Part shown: positions 9,190 through 17,782 of the stretch, one piece after another
Layout of the letters: each line of letters opens with the position of its first letter
Position numbering within the stretch: position 1 is the stretch's first letter
Assembly (NCBI RefSeq): GCF_008974265.1
Contig: NZ_BKZW01000001.1
Span: 3,348,001-3,412,000, forward strand
Origin: Dictyobacter vulcani
GTDB taxonomy: Bacteria; Chloroflexota; Ktedonobacteria; Ktedonobacterales; Ktedonobacteraceae
Reading direction: 5' to 3'
Length of the DNA stretch: 64,000 nt
Made by a program: the position numbers and the translations under genes
Notes under the pieces: model-generated
Databases searched by the model: none
Told to the model about the DNA's origin: nothing
Seen by the model: the letters and a program-made list of their open reading frames with translations, nothing else

Positions 9190-10683
9190 ATGGCTAAGAC
9201 ACAATCTATTTCTATCCTGTCGCTGGATGTCGGTACATCCTCGACGCGCGCCCTGTTGTTCGACGCTACGGGCAAAGCTATGCCTGATATGGTGTCCCAG
9301 CATACCTATGAACTGACCACGTCGGGTGAGGGTGAGGTATCGGTGGATGCGGATCACCTGGTTGATGTGGTGGCCCAGACTATCGACGAGGTATTGAAAA
9401 AAGCTGGCAAGCTCTCGGCTCCCATCGGCGCGGTCGCCACGGATACGTTCTGGCATAGCCTGCTGGGCGTGGATGAGCATAATAAGCCTTTGACGCCGGT
9501 GATTACGTGGGAGGATACACGCGCCTTTGGGGCGGCCCGTGAGCTACGTAAGCAGTTTGATGAGAAGGCGGTCCATGATCGCGTGGGTGTGCGCTTCCAT
9601 GCCAGCTACTGGCCCGCTAAACTACGCTGGCTGGCCGAGAATCAGCCGCAGGTCTTTAAGAACGTCAAGCAATGGATCTCCTTTGGGGAGTATCTGTATC
9701 GCAAACTGCTGGGCAAATCGGTCTGTAGCCTCTCGATGGCCTCAGCGACCGGTCTGCTCGGTATCAAGACGCGGCAGTGGGATCCAGAGTTGATCAAGGC
9801 CCTGAAAGTACGACCTGAGCAGTTGCCAGAGATTGGTGATTTTAAGGACGCGATCAAGGGATTGCAGGCAGAGTATGCGAAACGCTGGCCGGCCTTGCAT
9901 GACGTGCCCTGGTATGCGCCGATCGGTGATGGGGCCTCCGCCTGTATTGGTACCAACTGCGTCAGTAGCGAAAACTGGTCCCTGACCATCGGCACTTCCA
10001 GTGCTATCCGTGTTGTCGTGGCCCCCGATCGCCTGGCCGCGCCGCCGCTGGGTCTGTGGCAATACTATATCGATGGGAAACGGGCCGTGGTGGGCGGAGC
10101 TATGAGTGAAGGTGGCAACTTGCTGGCCTGGCTGACCGAGTCCTTCAAACTACCAACCCTCCAGGAGGCCGAGCCACTGGTCGCCGCCCTCAAGCCTGAC
10201 AACCATGGACTGACGATCCTGCCGTTTCTCTCAGGTGAGCGCAGCATCGGCTGGCACGCCGAGGCCCGCATGACCATCTCCGGCATCTCCAACCATAGTA
10301 CGCCCGCCGAGATCTTACGCGCTGGCATGGAAGCCCTGGCCTATCGCCTCAACGTCATCCATAGCCAGTTACTGCAGGCGCTCGACATCAAACCGGCCGA
10401 TCACCGCCTGATGGCCAGTGGTGGCGCACTCTTCCATTCTCCACTGCTGCGACAAATCATCGCCGACACCCTCGATACCAGCATCTATCCATCCCGTGAG
10501 CAAGAAGCATCCGCACGGGGCGTGGCGATCCTGGCCCTCGAAGCCCTCAACGTCCTCCCCGAGGCCGCCGCCAGCCAACCCGAGATCAAAGATCCAACCA
10601 GACCCAATTCCCATGACGGCCAGATCTATCGTAAGGCCGCCGCCCGCCAGGATACCCTCTACCACCAACTTCTCGCAGACTAA
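9190..10683 (+). CDS. FGGY-family carbohydrate kinase (gluconokinase/xylulokinase type)
   Basis: The N-terminus reads ILSLDVGTSSTRALLFD, the ATP-binding phosphate loop of the FGGY/actin-like fold. TWEDTRA follows at the sugar-binding region. GTSSAIR and MASGGALFHSPLLRQIIADTL mark the C-terminal ATPase lobe and the adenosine motif. At about 497 residues it has normal length. It phosphorylates a sugar or sugar acid with ATP. Gluconate is my best guess from the overall pattern, but family members cannot be separated by eye. ATG 9190 is chosen because GGAG sits eight bases upstream. No sugar transporter or dehydrogenase is adjacent. Confidence 0.8.
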   Translation: MAKTQSISILSLDVGTSSTRALLFDATGKAMPDMVSQHTYELTTSGEGEVSVDADHLVDVVAQTIDEVLKKAGKLSAPIGAVATDTFWHSLLGVDEHNKPLTPVITWEDTRAFGAARELRKQFDEKAVHDRVGVRFHASYWPAKLRWLAENQPQVFKNVKQWISFGEYLYRKLLGKSVCSLSMASATGLLGIKTRQWDPELIKALKVRPEQLPEIGDFKDAIKGLQAEYAKRWPALHDVPWYAPIGDGASACIGTNCVSSENWSLTIGTSSAIRVVVAPDRLAAPPLGLWQYYIDGKRAVVGGAMSEGGNLLAWLTESFKLPTLQEAEPLVAALKPDNHGLTILPFLSGERSIGWHAEARMTISGISNHSTPAEILRAGMEALAYRLNVIHSQLLQALDIKPADHRLMASGGALFHSPLLRQIIADTLDTSIYPSREQEASARGVAILALEALNVLPEAAASQPEIKDPTRPNSHDGQIYRKAAARQDTLYHQLLAD

Positions 10684-10715
10684 AGCATATATGGGGCCAT
10701 TCACACCGGATGGCC

Positions 10716-10736
10716 TCGTATGCTTCTTAAGTTGGC
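10716..10736. repeat. Degenerate family C repeat
   Basis: The sequence TCGTATGCTTCTTAAGTTGG matches the family C unit but lacks the internal second CTTAAGTT block, as expected after deletion between its two direct repeats. Confidence 0.4.
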
Positions 10737-10741
10737 ATCGA

Positions 10742-10911
10742 CGTACCGGTAGCGCTGGTCGCTGCGACCTGTTCGCGTGCGAGTCCGTTCCTGGCAGCGC
10801 TAACCCGTACCCGTTCGACACCATACAGGTCCATACAATGGAGAGCCATCTCATATAGCGTTACCTGCTCATACGTCGACAGGTCGCTGCGACCAGCACT
10901 GCCGGTACGAG
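10742..10911. repeat. Family B repeat pair in inverted orientation
   Basis: One copy at about 10742-10783 reads CGTACCGGTAGCGCTGGTC and continues with GCTGCGACCTGTTCGCG. A second copy at about 10873-10911 is its near-complement, ending GCCGGTACGAG. They flank about 90 bp with no coding signal. Together with flanks this fills the gap between the sugar kinase and the small membrane protein. Confidence 0.65.
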
Positions 10912-11062
10912 AGATCGCGTTATTTCTGTTAAAAATGGGTCTGTTGCTTGCTTAAAAAAGAAGAGAACGTTACTTCTTGAGGAAGGAGACGTTTTCTAAA
11001 TATATATGTATTATCTTCAATGCATATATATTTCATATTTGAAGCATGAAAGAAGAATTCTC

Positions 11063-11230
11063 ATGAAAGTTGGTTCCATTGTCGTTGCAGTAGTTGGACT
11101 TCTGGCCGTCATCGTTGGCATTTATCTGAAAGCGACCGGCCAGCCGCATGGTCTCACAATCCTGGGAATCGGCGCTGTACTGGTAATCCTTGGTGCAATT
11201 GGCACTTTTGTGCTCAAACCCAAGGCTTAG
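11063..11230 (+). CDS. Small two-helix membrane protein
   Basis: This 55-residue protein consists of two hydrophobic helices, roughly residues 3-23 and 30-50, joined by the short polar turn KATGQPHG. No family is recognised. ATG 11063 is preferred over an upstream in-frame ATG (11006) because AAAGAAGA is well placed before it and the upstream stretch looks like untranslated leader. A terminator-like hairpin follows closely. Confidence 0.6.
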   Translation: MKVGSIVVAVVGLLAVIVGIYLKATGQPHGLTILGIGAVLVILGAIGTFVLKPKA

Positions 11231-11254
11231 GAGTCCGGACCGTATCTAGTTCAC

Positions 11255-11301
11255 GAGGAAGCCTTCCCCACTACTCACAAGAGTAGGAGGAGGGCTTTCT
11301 C
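11255..11301 (+). terminator. Terminator-like hairpin
   Basis: An imperfect stem of about 19 bp (GAAGCCTTCCCCACTACTC with GAGTAGGAGGAGGGCTTTC) and loop ACAA follows the small membrane protein. The T-run is poor (TTTCTCTTG). Confidence 0.55.
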
Positions 11302-11322
11302 TTGCGTTACGTCAGGGTGTCG

Positions 11323-11352
11323 TATGCGTCTTAAGTTCTTATTCTTAAGTTG
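11323..11352 (+). repeat. Family C 30-mer, forward copy
   Basis: TATGCGTCTTAAGTTCTT followed by ATTCTTAAGTTG is a single forward copy outside the main array, one base different from the consensus. Confidence 0.7.
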
Positions 11353-11396
11353 GCGGATGTGAGGAATGCCTATGATAATGCATGAAGAAACCCGAC

Positions 11397-11422
11397 ACGT
11401 AGGTTCGAGGCTTGCCCTCGAT
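11397..11422 (+). repeat. Family A repeat, variant copy
   Basis: ACGTAGGTTCGAGG-CTTG-CCCTCGATT keeps the family A head and tail with a changed centre. It marks the truncation point of the portal-like gene. Confidence 0.6.
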
Positions 11423-11896
11423 TTCCTTCCCCCCACGATAACGCCTTTCCCAAGGACAAAGCTGGTTGTAATCTCCAGGATTGCCGAGGCCAGTGGATTG
11501 ACGCTCCAGGCTTCATAGCACAGCTCATGCAGCTCCAGATACGTCGCGGGGAGTAGATCTTTCCGCGTTACATCACCCGACAGTGCGCGCCAATAGTAAT
11601 CTTCCTCAGTACCTGCACGGTTACCAAACGGATCATCCGAGGAGAGGAAGGCCGGATTGATCTGCTCAGTAATTCGCGAGCGACGACGGTGAGGATGCTG
11701 ACAGTGGCGCATATGCGGGCTGTCCTCTGTACTCATCACAACAACACTAAACGACAAAGCCATCAGTATTACATAAAAGATACCTTGATGAGTATCATAT
11801 TACATAAAACATCTGTTGTCAAGTGGATTTTCAACGAATTTTTAGATTTTGCAAAAAATTGGTTCTAGCAGCATGTTTATATAATATTTACTGCAT

Positions 11897-12082
11897 CAAC
11901 TTAAGATTAAGAACTTAAGACGCATAAGACATATGCAAATACCTGGCAGAAAGTATGGCAACTTAAGAATAAGAACTTAAGACGCATAAGACATCTATGA
12001 TTTCCAGGCAGAAAATATTGTTTGCAGAAATTATTACTTGCAGAAATTATTACAACTTAAGATTAAGAACTTAAGAAGTATA
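11897..12082 (-). repeat. Family C array, left arm (three copies, reverse orientation)
   Basis: Copies lie at 11897-11926, 11959-11988 and 12053-12082. The unit begins CAACTTAAGATTAAGAACTT and ends AAGACGCATA. Each contains two AACTTAAG blocks. These are the exact complement of the right-arm units. Confidence 0.9.
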
Positions 12083-12134
12083 AGTAACGTATAAAATACA
12101 TTGCAGAAAATATACATTGCAGAAAGTGTATGTT
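12008..12134 (+). repeat. 16-bp tandem repeats beginning GCAGAAA
   Basis: GCAGAAA occurs at 12008, 12024 and 12040, then again at 12103 and 12119, with 16-bp spacing within each set. A further copy lies at 11946. They are interleaved with the left family C arm. Confidence 0.75.
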
Positions 12135-12234
12135 TCAGTAATCACTGTAATGTTTCTTTACTGTAACCTTAATTCCCTGCATGTAAAAAACTTTCAATTA
12201 TGTTAAAGTAACATATAATAACTTAATAATAATA

Positions 12235-12290
12235 ATAAAATTTAATAATTATATATAATATATATATTATATATAATTATTAAATTTTAT
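12235..12290. repeat. 56-bp perfect AT palindrome
   Basis: Bases 12235-12290 read identically on both strands (ATAAAATTTAATAATTATAT continuing to its mirror). It is composed only of A and T and sits close to the midpoint between the two family C arms. Confidence 0.9.
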
Positions 12291-12390
12291 ATATACTTAA
12301 ATTTAAAATAACTTATAATTTTTACTTACTAAGTATCTATTCTACAAAGTAAAACCATTGCTAATAAAAAATAATATAAAAAAATAATTA

Positions 12391-12543
12391 TCTTACGCGT
12401 CTTAAGTTCTTAATCTTAAGTTGTGTCAACCATATGCGAAAAAATAATTATCTTATGCGTCTTAAGTTCTTAATCTTAAGTTGTGTCAACCATATGTGAA
12501 AAAGCAAGTGTCTTATGCGTCTTAAGTTCTTAATCTTAAGTTG
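12391..12543 (+). repeat. Family C array, right arm (60-bp tandem units)
   Basis: Three forward copies of the 30-mer at 12394-12423, 12454-12483 and 12514-12543 recur with an exact 60-bp period. The spacer GTGTCAACCATATG is also conserved between them. Because spacers are repeated too, this is a tandem repeat and not a CRISPR array. Confidence 0.9.
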
Positions 12544-12648
12544 GTAGATAGATGTTTCATCTATTTTCCATTGTTTTATGCCATGGTGTTGCTATTGATT
12601 GAAATATATGCTATAATGCCGCAAAGCGTTACGTGAGGGGGCGGGTTG

Positions 12649-14304
12649 TCAGGAGAGGATGGCGGCCAGGGCTTGCTCGACGTGGGGAAGTTTGGTGATG
12701 GGGAAGATGCCCATACAGTGGTGGTCGGGCCGTGCGAGGAGGAAGAGGTCATGGCGGTGCTGGAGGATGGCGGCGAGTTGTCCGCTCTCGTCGATAATCT
12801 CGCTGATCCGCTCACTGGCAGCAATTTGTCCGGGGGCGAAGCTGGTGGAGCGGAGGGCGATACAGTGGACCGCTAGCTGGCGCCAGATGCCGCGCATGAA
12901 GGGCTCGAAGTCGTGGGCCGGGTTGTTGGATAGTCTGACAATGGAGAACGTGTTGCCGCTGACGTGATCATAGAGCTGGCGCTGGCCGTCTCGCAGGAGG
13001 ATATGGGGTTGTGGCAGGAGCTTACCAGTCCAGGGGCCGCCACCGCTGATCTGGAAGCCTGAGCGATAGTGTGGTTGCGGTTTGACCTCCATGTCGGTAA
13101 GCTGGCGGCGTAGCGGAGGAATCCTATGGATGCTGTTGAGGACCAGGTCGCGTGCACCGGCGAGGAGGGGGTGCGTGGGCATGATCAGGCCACCTAACAC
13201 GGAGGAGAAGAGGATCATCTGGATGACGTGTGGCAGGCGCTCCTGTTGATAGCTGTCGAGGATGCGGGGCGCGGCCGTACTCTGGATGACGAGTTGGAGT
13301 TTCCAGCACAGATTGCTGGCATCGCGCAGGCCACTATTCATCCCTTGTCCACCAAAGGGGGGCATCTGGTGAGCGGCATCTCCCAGCAGGAAGACCCGGC
13401 GTCCAGCCGCGAAGCGTTCGGCGATTGTGCTATGAAAGGTATACATGGTTTTTCGTATAGTTTTGTTGGCCAGGCTTGAACTGGTGGGGCGCTCGTTCGC
13501 TGGTAGGGTGTGCAGCGCCTGCTGGATGCAGTGGGTGATGGCTTCATCGGAGAGCAGGTCTTCCTCGGGTTCTCCCGGTTTGAGCATAAACTCCCAGCGT
13601 CGGCCGCCAGCCGGGGCGGGCACAGTGACCGCAGGCCGGGCGGGATTGCAGAAGAAGATGATGGATGAGAGGGTGGGCATGTCATCCACGGTATCGACGA
13701 CCAGCCAGCGTTGCGTGCGCTCGCTCCTGATCGAGCGTCTGGACTGATGACTATAGGGATCCAGGAGGTGCCAGAAGCGGGTCGGGTGGAGTGGGATCTC
13801 CAGGTGCTGGCGCATGCCGCTGCGCCCCCCGTCACAGGCCAGCACATACTCACCGTGGAGCTCTTCGATGTTCCCGGAATGTTTTTCCAGTTGGAGGATG
13901 ACCCCATGATCGTCATATGCGAGCGTCTTGACGTGGCAGCCAAAGCGCACCTGGACACAGGAGAAGCGTTGCAGTCCCTTGAGGAGGATCGCCTCGAAGG
14001 TGGGTTGGTGAAAGGTGGAGATCTGGGGATAGCCATAGGGCTGTTGTGTGGGCGCTATCTTGACCAGGTAACGCCCACGGGAGACATAGTGGGCTGCGCG
14101 TTTGAGCAAGGCATGTTCAGAGACCTCTTCGGCCAGTCCGATCGCCTGACAGATGCGCAGTCCTTCGTCGTCGATGGTGATGGCTCTGGGATGATCCGTC
14201 AGGTCGAGGTTGCGTTCCAGCAACACGGTCTCGATACCGGCCTGACCCAGTAGATTGGCGGCGAGCAGTCCGGTTGGTCCGGCTCCCACGATCACAACGC
14301 GCAC
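12649..14304 (-). CDS. FAD-dependent aromatic hydroxylase (MhpA/PgaE-like)
   Basis: The 551-residue protein shows all three class A flavin hydroxylase motifs: VIVGAGPTGLLAANLL at the N-terminus (FAD ADP-binding), CDGGRSGMR (DG motif) and GDAAHQMPPFGGQGMNSG (GD motif). A C-terminal thioredoxin-like tail of about 150 residues, as in polyketide hydroxylases, follows. It would hydroxylate an aromatic ring using NAD(P)H and oxygen. It is the last gene of the ketosynthase operon. The start is GTG 14304, with AAGGAG inside the last codons of the upstream gene, indicating translational coupling. The likely substrate is the ketosynthase product; this is inferred from context. Confidence 0.85.
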   Translation of the reverse strand: MRVVIVGAGPTGLLAANLLGQAGIETVLLERNLDLTDHPRAITIDDEGLRICQAIGLAEEVSEHALLKRAAHYVSRGRYLVKIAPTQQPYGYPQISTFHQPTFEAILLKGLQRFSCVQVRFGCHVKTLAYDDHGVILQLEKHSGNIEELHGEYVLACDGGRSGMRQHLEIPLHPTRFWHLLDPYSHQSRRSIRSERTQRWLVVDTVDDMPTLSSIIFFCNPARPAVTVPAPAGGRRWEFMLKPGEPEEDLLSDEAITHCIQQALHTLPANERPTSSSLANKTIRKTMYTFHSTIAERFAAGRRVFLLGDAAHQMPPFGGQGMNSGLRDASNLCWKLQLVIQSTAAPRILDSYQQERLPHVIQMILFSSVLGGLIMPTHPLLAGARDLVLNSIHRIPPLRRQLTDMEVKPQPHYRSGFQISGGGPWTGKLLPQPHILLRDGQRQLYDHVSGNTFSIVRLSNNPAHDFEPFMRGIWRQLAVHCIALRSTSFAPGQIAASERISEIIDESGQLAAILQHRHDLFLLARPDHHCMGIFPITKLPHVEQALAAILS

Positions 14305-14305
14305 C

Positions 14306-15552
14306 CTACCGCTCCTTCCTGAGTGTCAGTGCCACATTGGTTCCACCGGTGCCGCGTCCTCCGACCAGCGCGACCTGACTCCCTGAGGATGGCAGTGGCT
14401 GGGGCTTATCGCGGACCAGATTGAACTCATAATGAGGATTAAACTGGTCGCAGTTGAGCGTTGGCAGGATCTGTCCATGTTTGAGGCTCAGGAGCGCGGT
14501 GATTGTATCGAGCGCCCCCGCCGCCGCATAGCTATGTCCAAACATCGTGCGTGGCACACTGGCTGGAATCTGTTGGAGGCGCGTACCAAAGACCTGACGC
14601 AGCGCATCAACCTCGCCTTGATCCGAAGAAGGGAGTGCGCGACCATCCAGACTGAGATAGGCCACATCGTCCGGTGACATGCCACCCGCCTGGATCGCCT
14701 GACAGAGCGCACGAGCATAGCGCGTACCATCCTCGGACGGTGGTAGCAGTCCGTGGGCATCATTACTCTGTCCATAGCCAGTAATCTCGGCATAGATTGT
14801 GGCCCCGCGCTCCACGGCATGCTGATACTCCTCTAAGATGCAGATGCCGGCCCCTCGGCCAGGACCAGTCCTGAGGCGCGTTGATCAAAGGGCCGATAGC
14901 CCGCCAGATCATCGCCGGTGACATATTGACCCTGTTGCGAGAGGATCAGCAGGATAAAAGGATTAAGAAAAGCTTCGCAGCCCCCGGCGATAATCACATC
15001 GGCCGCCCCCCGGCGGATCGCCCCATAGGCCATCCCCAGCGCATCCAGGCCACCCACGGTATCATTGACCGGTGTTTTACAATAGCCCTGAATCCCATGG
15101 CGGATAGCGGTCTGGCCGATGGTGGCGACGTGCAGCCAGGCGATCGCCGTATAGGCGCTCATAAAGCGCGGGCCGCGTGTATATAAAGCCTGCAATTGTT
15201 GTAGCACATACTCCACACCACCCATGGTATTAGCGATCACCGCCCCCACGCGTTGTGGATCCTCATGGTCCAGTGCCAGTTGTGCATCCGCCAGCGCTTC
15301 CTGGATCGCCGCAAAAGCGAAATGCGTCATGCGATCCGAGCGATTGGCCAGCTTACGTTCAATATAATCCTCAGCCAGGAAATTCTGTACCACGCCCGCC
15401 ACCTGGATCGGTAACGTCTCCTCTTGAGGAAGTCGGATCACGCCCGAGCGTCCGGCCAGGCCAGCCTGCCAGAAAGCATCCTGACCGATGCCATTTGGTG
15501 AAACCACACCCAGGCCAGTAATCACCACGCGTCTCTGTTGTAACTGCTTCAT
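14306..15552 (-). pseudogene. Chain-length-factor-like ketosynthase (KS-beta), frameshifted
   Basis: Two frames (15552-14833 and 14815-14306) together give one thiolase-fold protein of about 415 residues. The active-site segment reads VNDTVGGLDALG, so the nucleophilic Cys is replaced by Thr165, where typical chain-length factors have Gln. The first catalytic His of the HGSST motif is also lost (LDGRALPSSD). Both changes fit a non-condensing KS-beta partner. The frame breaks in the C4 run at 14851-14854; one extra G on the coding strand restores EGAGICILEEYQ. The start codon overlaps the KS-alpha stop (ATGA), the classic coupling of a KS-alpha/KS-beta pair. Confidence 0.75.
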
Positions 15553-16850
15553 GCTTCATCATTCCAGTCCGCTTGTGCGAGTAGCAACGCACTATTCACT
15601 CCTCCAAAGCCACTCGAATGCGTCAATGCTACCTTGACCGTGGCCGGGCGGGCAGTATTGGGAACATAGTCCAGATCGCAACGCGGATCGCTTTGTTCCT
15701 GGTTGATCGTTGGTGGAAGTTGTTGCTGTTCAAGGACCAGCGCCGTAACCACGGCCTCAATCGCACTGGCGGCTCCCTGACTATGCCCGATCATTGATTT
15801 GGTGGCACTGATCGGAATGAGCGTGGCATACTCACCCAGGACCGCCTTGTAGGCCGCTGTCTCCGCGACCTCATTGGGGGGTGTCGAACTGCCGTGGGCG
15901 TTGATATAGTCAAGTTCCTGTGGAGTGATGGCGGCCTGCTCCATGGTTTGTTGTAGCAGTTGTTGCAGGGGATGTCCATCGGGTGGCAGGGAGGTCATAT
16001 GATACGCGTTACTATTCGTCGCGAAGACCAGGATCTCGGCATAGATGTGAGCGCCACGTGCCAGAGCATGGTCGCGCTCCTCTAGCAGCAGCACGCCCGC
16101 CCCCTCGGCCATCACAAAGCCATCGCGGCCCAGATCATACGGACGTGAGGCGCGGGTCGGGGTCTCATTATACTTTGTACTCAGTGCCCCCATCACACAA
16201 AAGACATCCATTACCGCATAGCTCACCGCCGCATCGGTCCCCCCGGCCAGCATTAGATCGGCCTGGCCCTCCTGAATATGCCAGAAAGCCTGTCCGATAG
16301 CATCCGCGCCGGCCGAGCAACCTGTGGCAATCACCTGATTAGGACCATGCAATTGATGATGGGCCGCGATACTACTGGCGGCGGCATGCGACATCAGCAG
16401 AGTAGCCGGAAGTTGTTCCTGTGGGATCAGTTGCGGGGGCCTGGTCCCTTTCTCCGTCATGCGCGTCCACTGGCGCTCCCCCTCCTCAAGACAGGCCAGT
16501 GCCAGTCCCATAATCACACCAGTACGTTCACGCTCTTCCTCATCCAGTTCGGGAAGGATCTGTGCATCCGCCAGCGCTTGATTGGCGGCGGCCAGCGCAA
16601 ACTGAGTTGCGCGATCCATATGCATGATCTCATAGGGATTTAAACCAAGCGCGGCCGCATCAAAATCCGTCACCTCACCAGCCACCCTGGCCGGTAGAGA
16701 AGTGGCATCGAAGCGGGTAACCGTACCTAGTCCCGAACGACCCGCCAGACAGGACTGCCAGAACGATTCTTTTCCAATGCCGTTCGCGGCAATAACTCCC
16801 ATGCCGGTGATAACGACGCGACGTAGTGGCTGTATCAGGGCTTCATCCAT
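15549..16850 (-). CDS. Beta-ketoacyl synthase, KS-alpha/FabF type
   Basis: The 433-residue enzyme has a complete condensing triad: Cys178 in IATGCSAGADAIG, His319 in INAHGSSTPP and His356 in KSMIGHSQGA, with Lys351. It is FabF-like, but its partner is a Cys-less paralogue encoded 4 bp overlapping, so the pair resembles a type II polyketide KS-alpha/KS-beta heterodimer. Such pairs condense malonyl-ACP units. No acyl carrier protein, ketoreductase or malonyltransferase is present in the window, so the ACP must come from fatty acid synthesis or another locus. The strong ribosome site GGGGAGAGG precedes ATG 16850. Confidence 0.85.
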   Translation of the reverse strand: MDEALIQPLRRVVITGMGVIAANGIGKESFWQSCLAGRSGLGTVTRFDATSLPARVAGEVTDFDAAALGLNPYEIMHMDRATQFALAAANQALADAQILPELDEEERERTGVIMGLALACLEEGERQWTRMTEKGTRPPQLIPQEQLPATLLMSHAAASSIAAHHQLHGPNQVIATGCSAGADAIGQAFWHIQEGQADLMLAGGTDAAVSYAVMDVFCVMGALSTKYNETPTRASRPYDLGRDGFVMAEGAGVLLLEERDHALARGAHIYAEILVFATNSNAYHMTSLPPDGHPLQQLLQQTMEQAAITPQELDYINAHGSSTPPNEVAETAAYKAVLGEYATLIPISATKSMIGHSQGAASAIEAVVTALVLEQQQLPPTINQEQSDPRCDLDYVPNTARPATVKVALTHSSGFGGVNSALLLAQADWNDEA

Positions 16851-16867
16851 CGGCCTCTCCCCTTGTC

Positions 16868-17782
16868 TTATGGTTGTAGTTGTTTGAGTGGACCTCTCCT
16901 GGTATCTCTGGCGGCAAGAAATGCTTCGATCAATGGCGTCACAGTCTCGGCGCGAGAATACATAAAGAAACGTTCCCTACCAGAAACGACGTGATAAGCC
17001 GCACAATTAGGTAAGTGTTTGGCCAGCCAGCGCGTCTTTGCCTCTGGCGAGAGCGCGTCATCGGTGCGGTTGATTAATAAAACGGGCATGGTGAGCGTAT
17101 TGAGGCGCTTGTGGACATCAAAATTGTGGATGATCGGGAGTACAGAACATTTATAGACAAACGGCCATTGCGAAATTTTGTTGAACTGCTCCTCAATCAA
17201 GTGGCGTGGTAGCGAAGGGGTGGTGTGGTTATCCATAGAATGTGCCATGATGTAGTTAATCACATTGGCGCGCAAAACCGAAGCCGGCAGCACATATTCA
17301 ATCGGGAGACGATAGAACAGCTCATGCAAGCACCAGATAAAAGGATGTGGCGAGATCCGATAATCGGCCCCCTGGGCAATAATCGTCAGGGAGCGGCAGC
17401 GCTGAGGATAGCGCAAAGCAAACTCAAACAGCACCATCGCCGCATCCCCATGTCCCACCAGATCCGGTGCCTCTAATCCCAGACCATCCAGTACCTGGCG
17501 CAACTCCTCCGCCCGATCGTTTGGTCCAAATGGGGTCGTGCGCATCTCTTGTCGGCGATAAAGGATGACCCGGCGTGACTCGCTCATCTTGCGCACCTGG
17601 CGTGAATAGACAAACTCTAGATGTTCCAGAATCGGCACAAAGACCAGCGGTTCGCCTCTCCCGATATCAATCAGTGGCAGTTCGATCGTACCAATCGATC
17701 GCTGCTGCCAGAGCGACTCTATATACTCTACATCTTCATGAAACGTTGCATCGTCGATCCAGCGATCTTTTGGCGTGGTCAC
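16868..17782 (-). CDS. Alpha/beta-hydrolase fold protein lacking the catalytic Ser and His
   Basis: The 304-residue protein has the fold's order of strands, but the nucleophile elbow reads LVGHGDAAMVL: residue 112, where Ser belongs, is Gly. The acid Asp is present in NRTDDALSP. The C-terminal region where a G-H-F-type His belongs reads SGRERFFMYSRAETV, with no His. It is probably not a classical esterase. It heads the ketosynthase operon, 17 bp before KS-alpha, and could act as a cyclase, chaperone or binding protein for the product. Start GTG 17782 follows GGGAGG. Confidence 0.7.
   Translation of the reverse strand: MTTPKDRWIDDATFHEDVEYIESLWQQRSIGTIELPLIDIGRGEPLVFVPILEHLEFVYSRQVRKMSESRRVILYRRQEMRTTPFGPNDRAEELRQVLDGLGLEAPDLVGHGDAAMVLFEFALRYPQRCRSLTIIAQGADYRISPHPFIWCLHELFYRLPIEYVLPASVLRANVINYIMAHSMDNHTTPSLPRHLIEEQFNKISQWPFVYKCSVLPIIHNFDVHKRLNTLTMPVLLINRTDDALSPEAKTRWLAKHLPNCAAYHVVSGRERFFMYSRAETVTPLIEAFLAARDTRRGPLKQLQP

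Larger units (their letters stand above)
11275..11763 (-). pseudogene. Probable remnant of a phage portal protein gene
   Basis: Residues 31-110 of the 162-residue reading frame resemble the N-terminal region of phage portal proteins: RKDLLPATYLELHELCYEAW, then NPLASAILEITTSFVLGKGV. The match ends at about 11434, exactly where a family A repeat (11397-11422) begins. The following residues are simply translated repeat DNA. No other phage genes are nearby. The gene is therefore a 5' fragment truncated by or joined to repeat DNA. The portal assignment is by eye and moderate; no clear ribosome site is seen. Confidence 0.45.
11764..12648. other. AT-rich non-coding locus with mirror-arranged repeats
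   Basis: No gene is credible over 885 bp. The DNA is far more AT-rich than its surroundings. It contains inverted family C arrays, a 16-bp tandem repeat and a 56-bp palindrome, all listed separately. It separates the portal remnant from the ketosynthase operon, whose last gene ends at 12649. Confidence 0.8.

Noticed and set aside
12235..12290. Protelomerase-type hairpin telomere site
   Set aside because: Length and perfect symmetry fit such targets, but the palindrome is pure AT simple sequence and no protelomerase gene is in the window; slippage is an easier explanation.
12391..12543. Possible CRISPR array (30-bp repeat, 30-bp spacing)
   Set aside because: The spacers between the 30-mers are themselves nearly identical, the repeats also occur in reverse orientation 300 bp away, and no cas gene is in the window.
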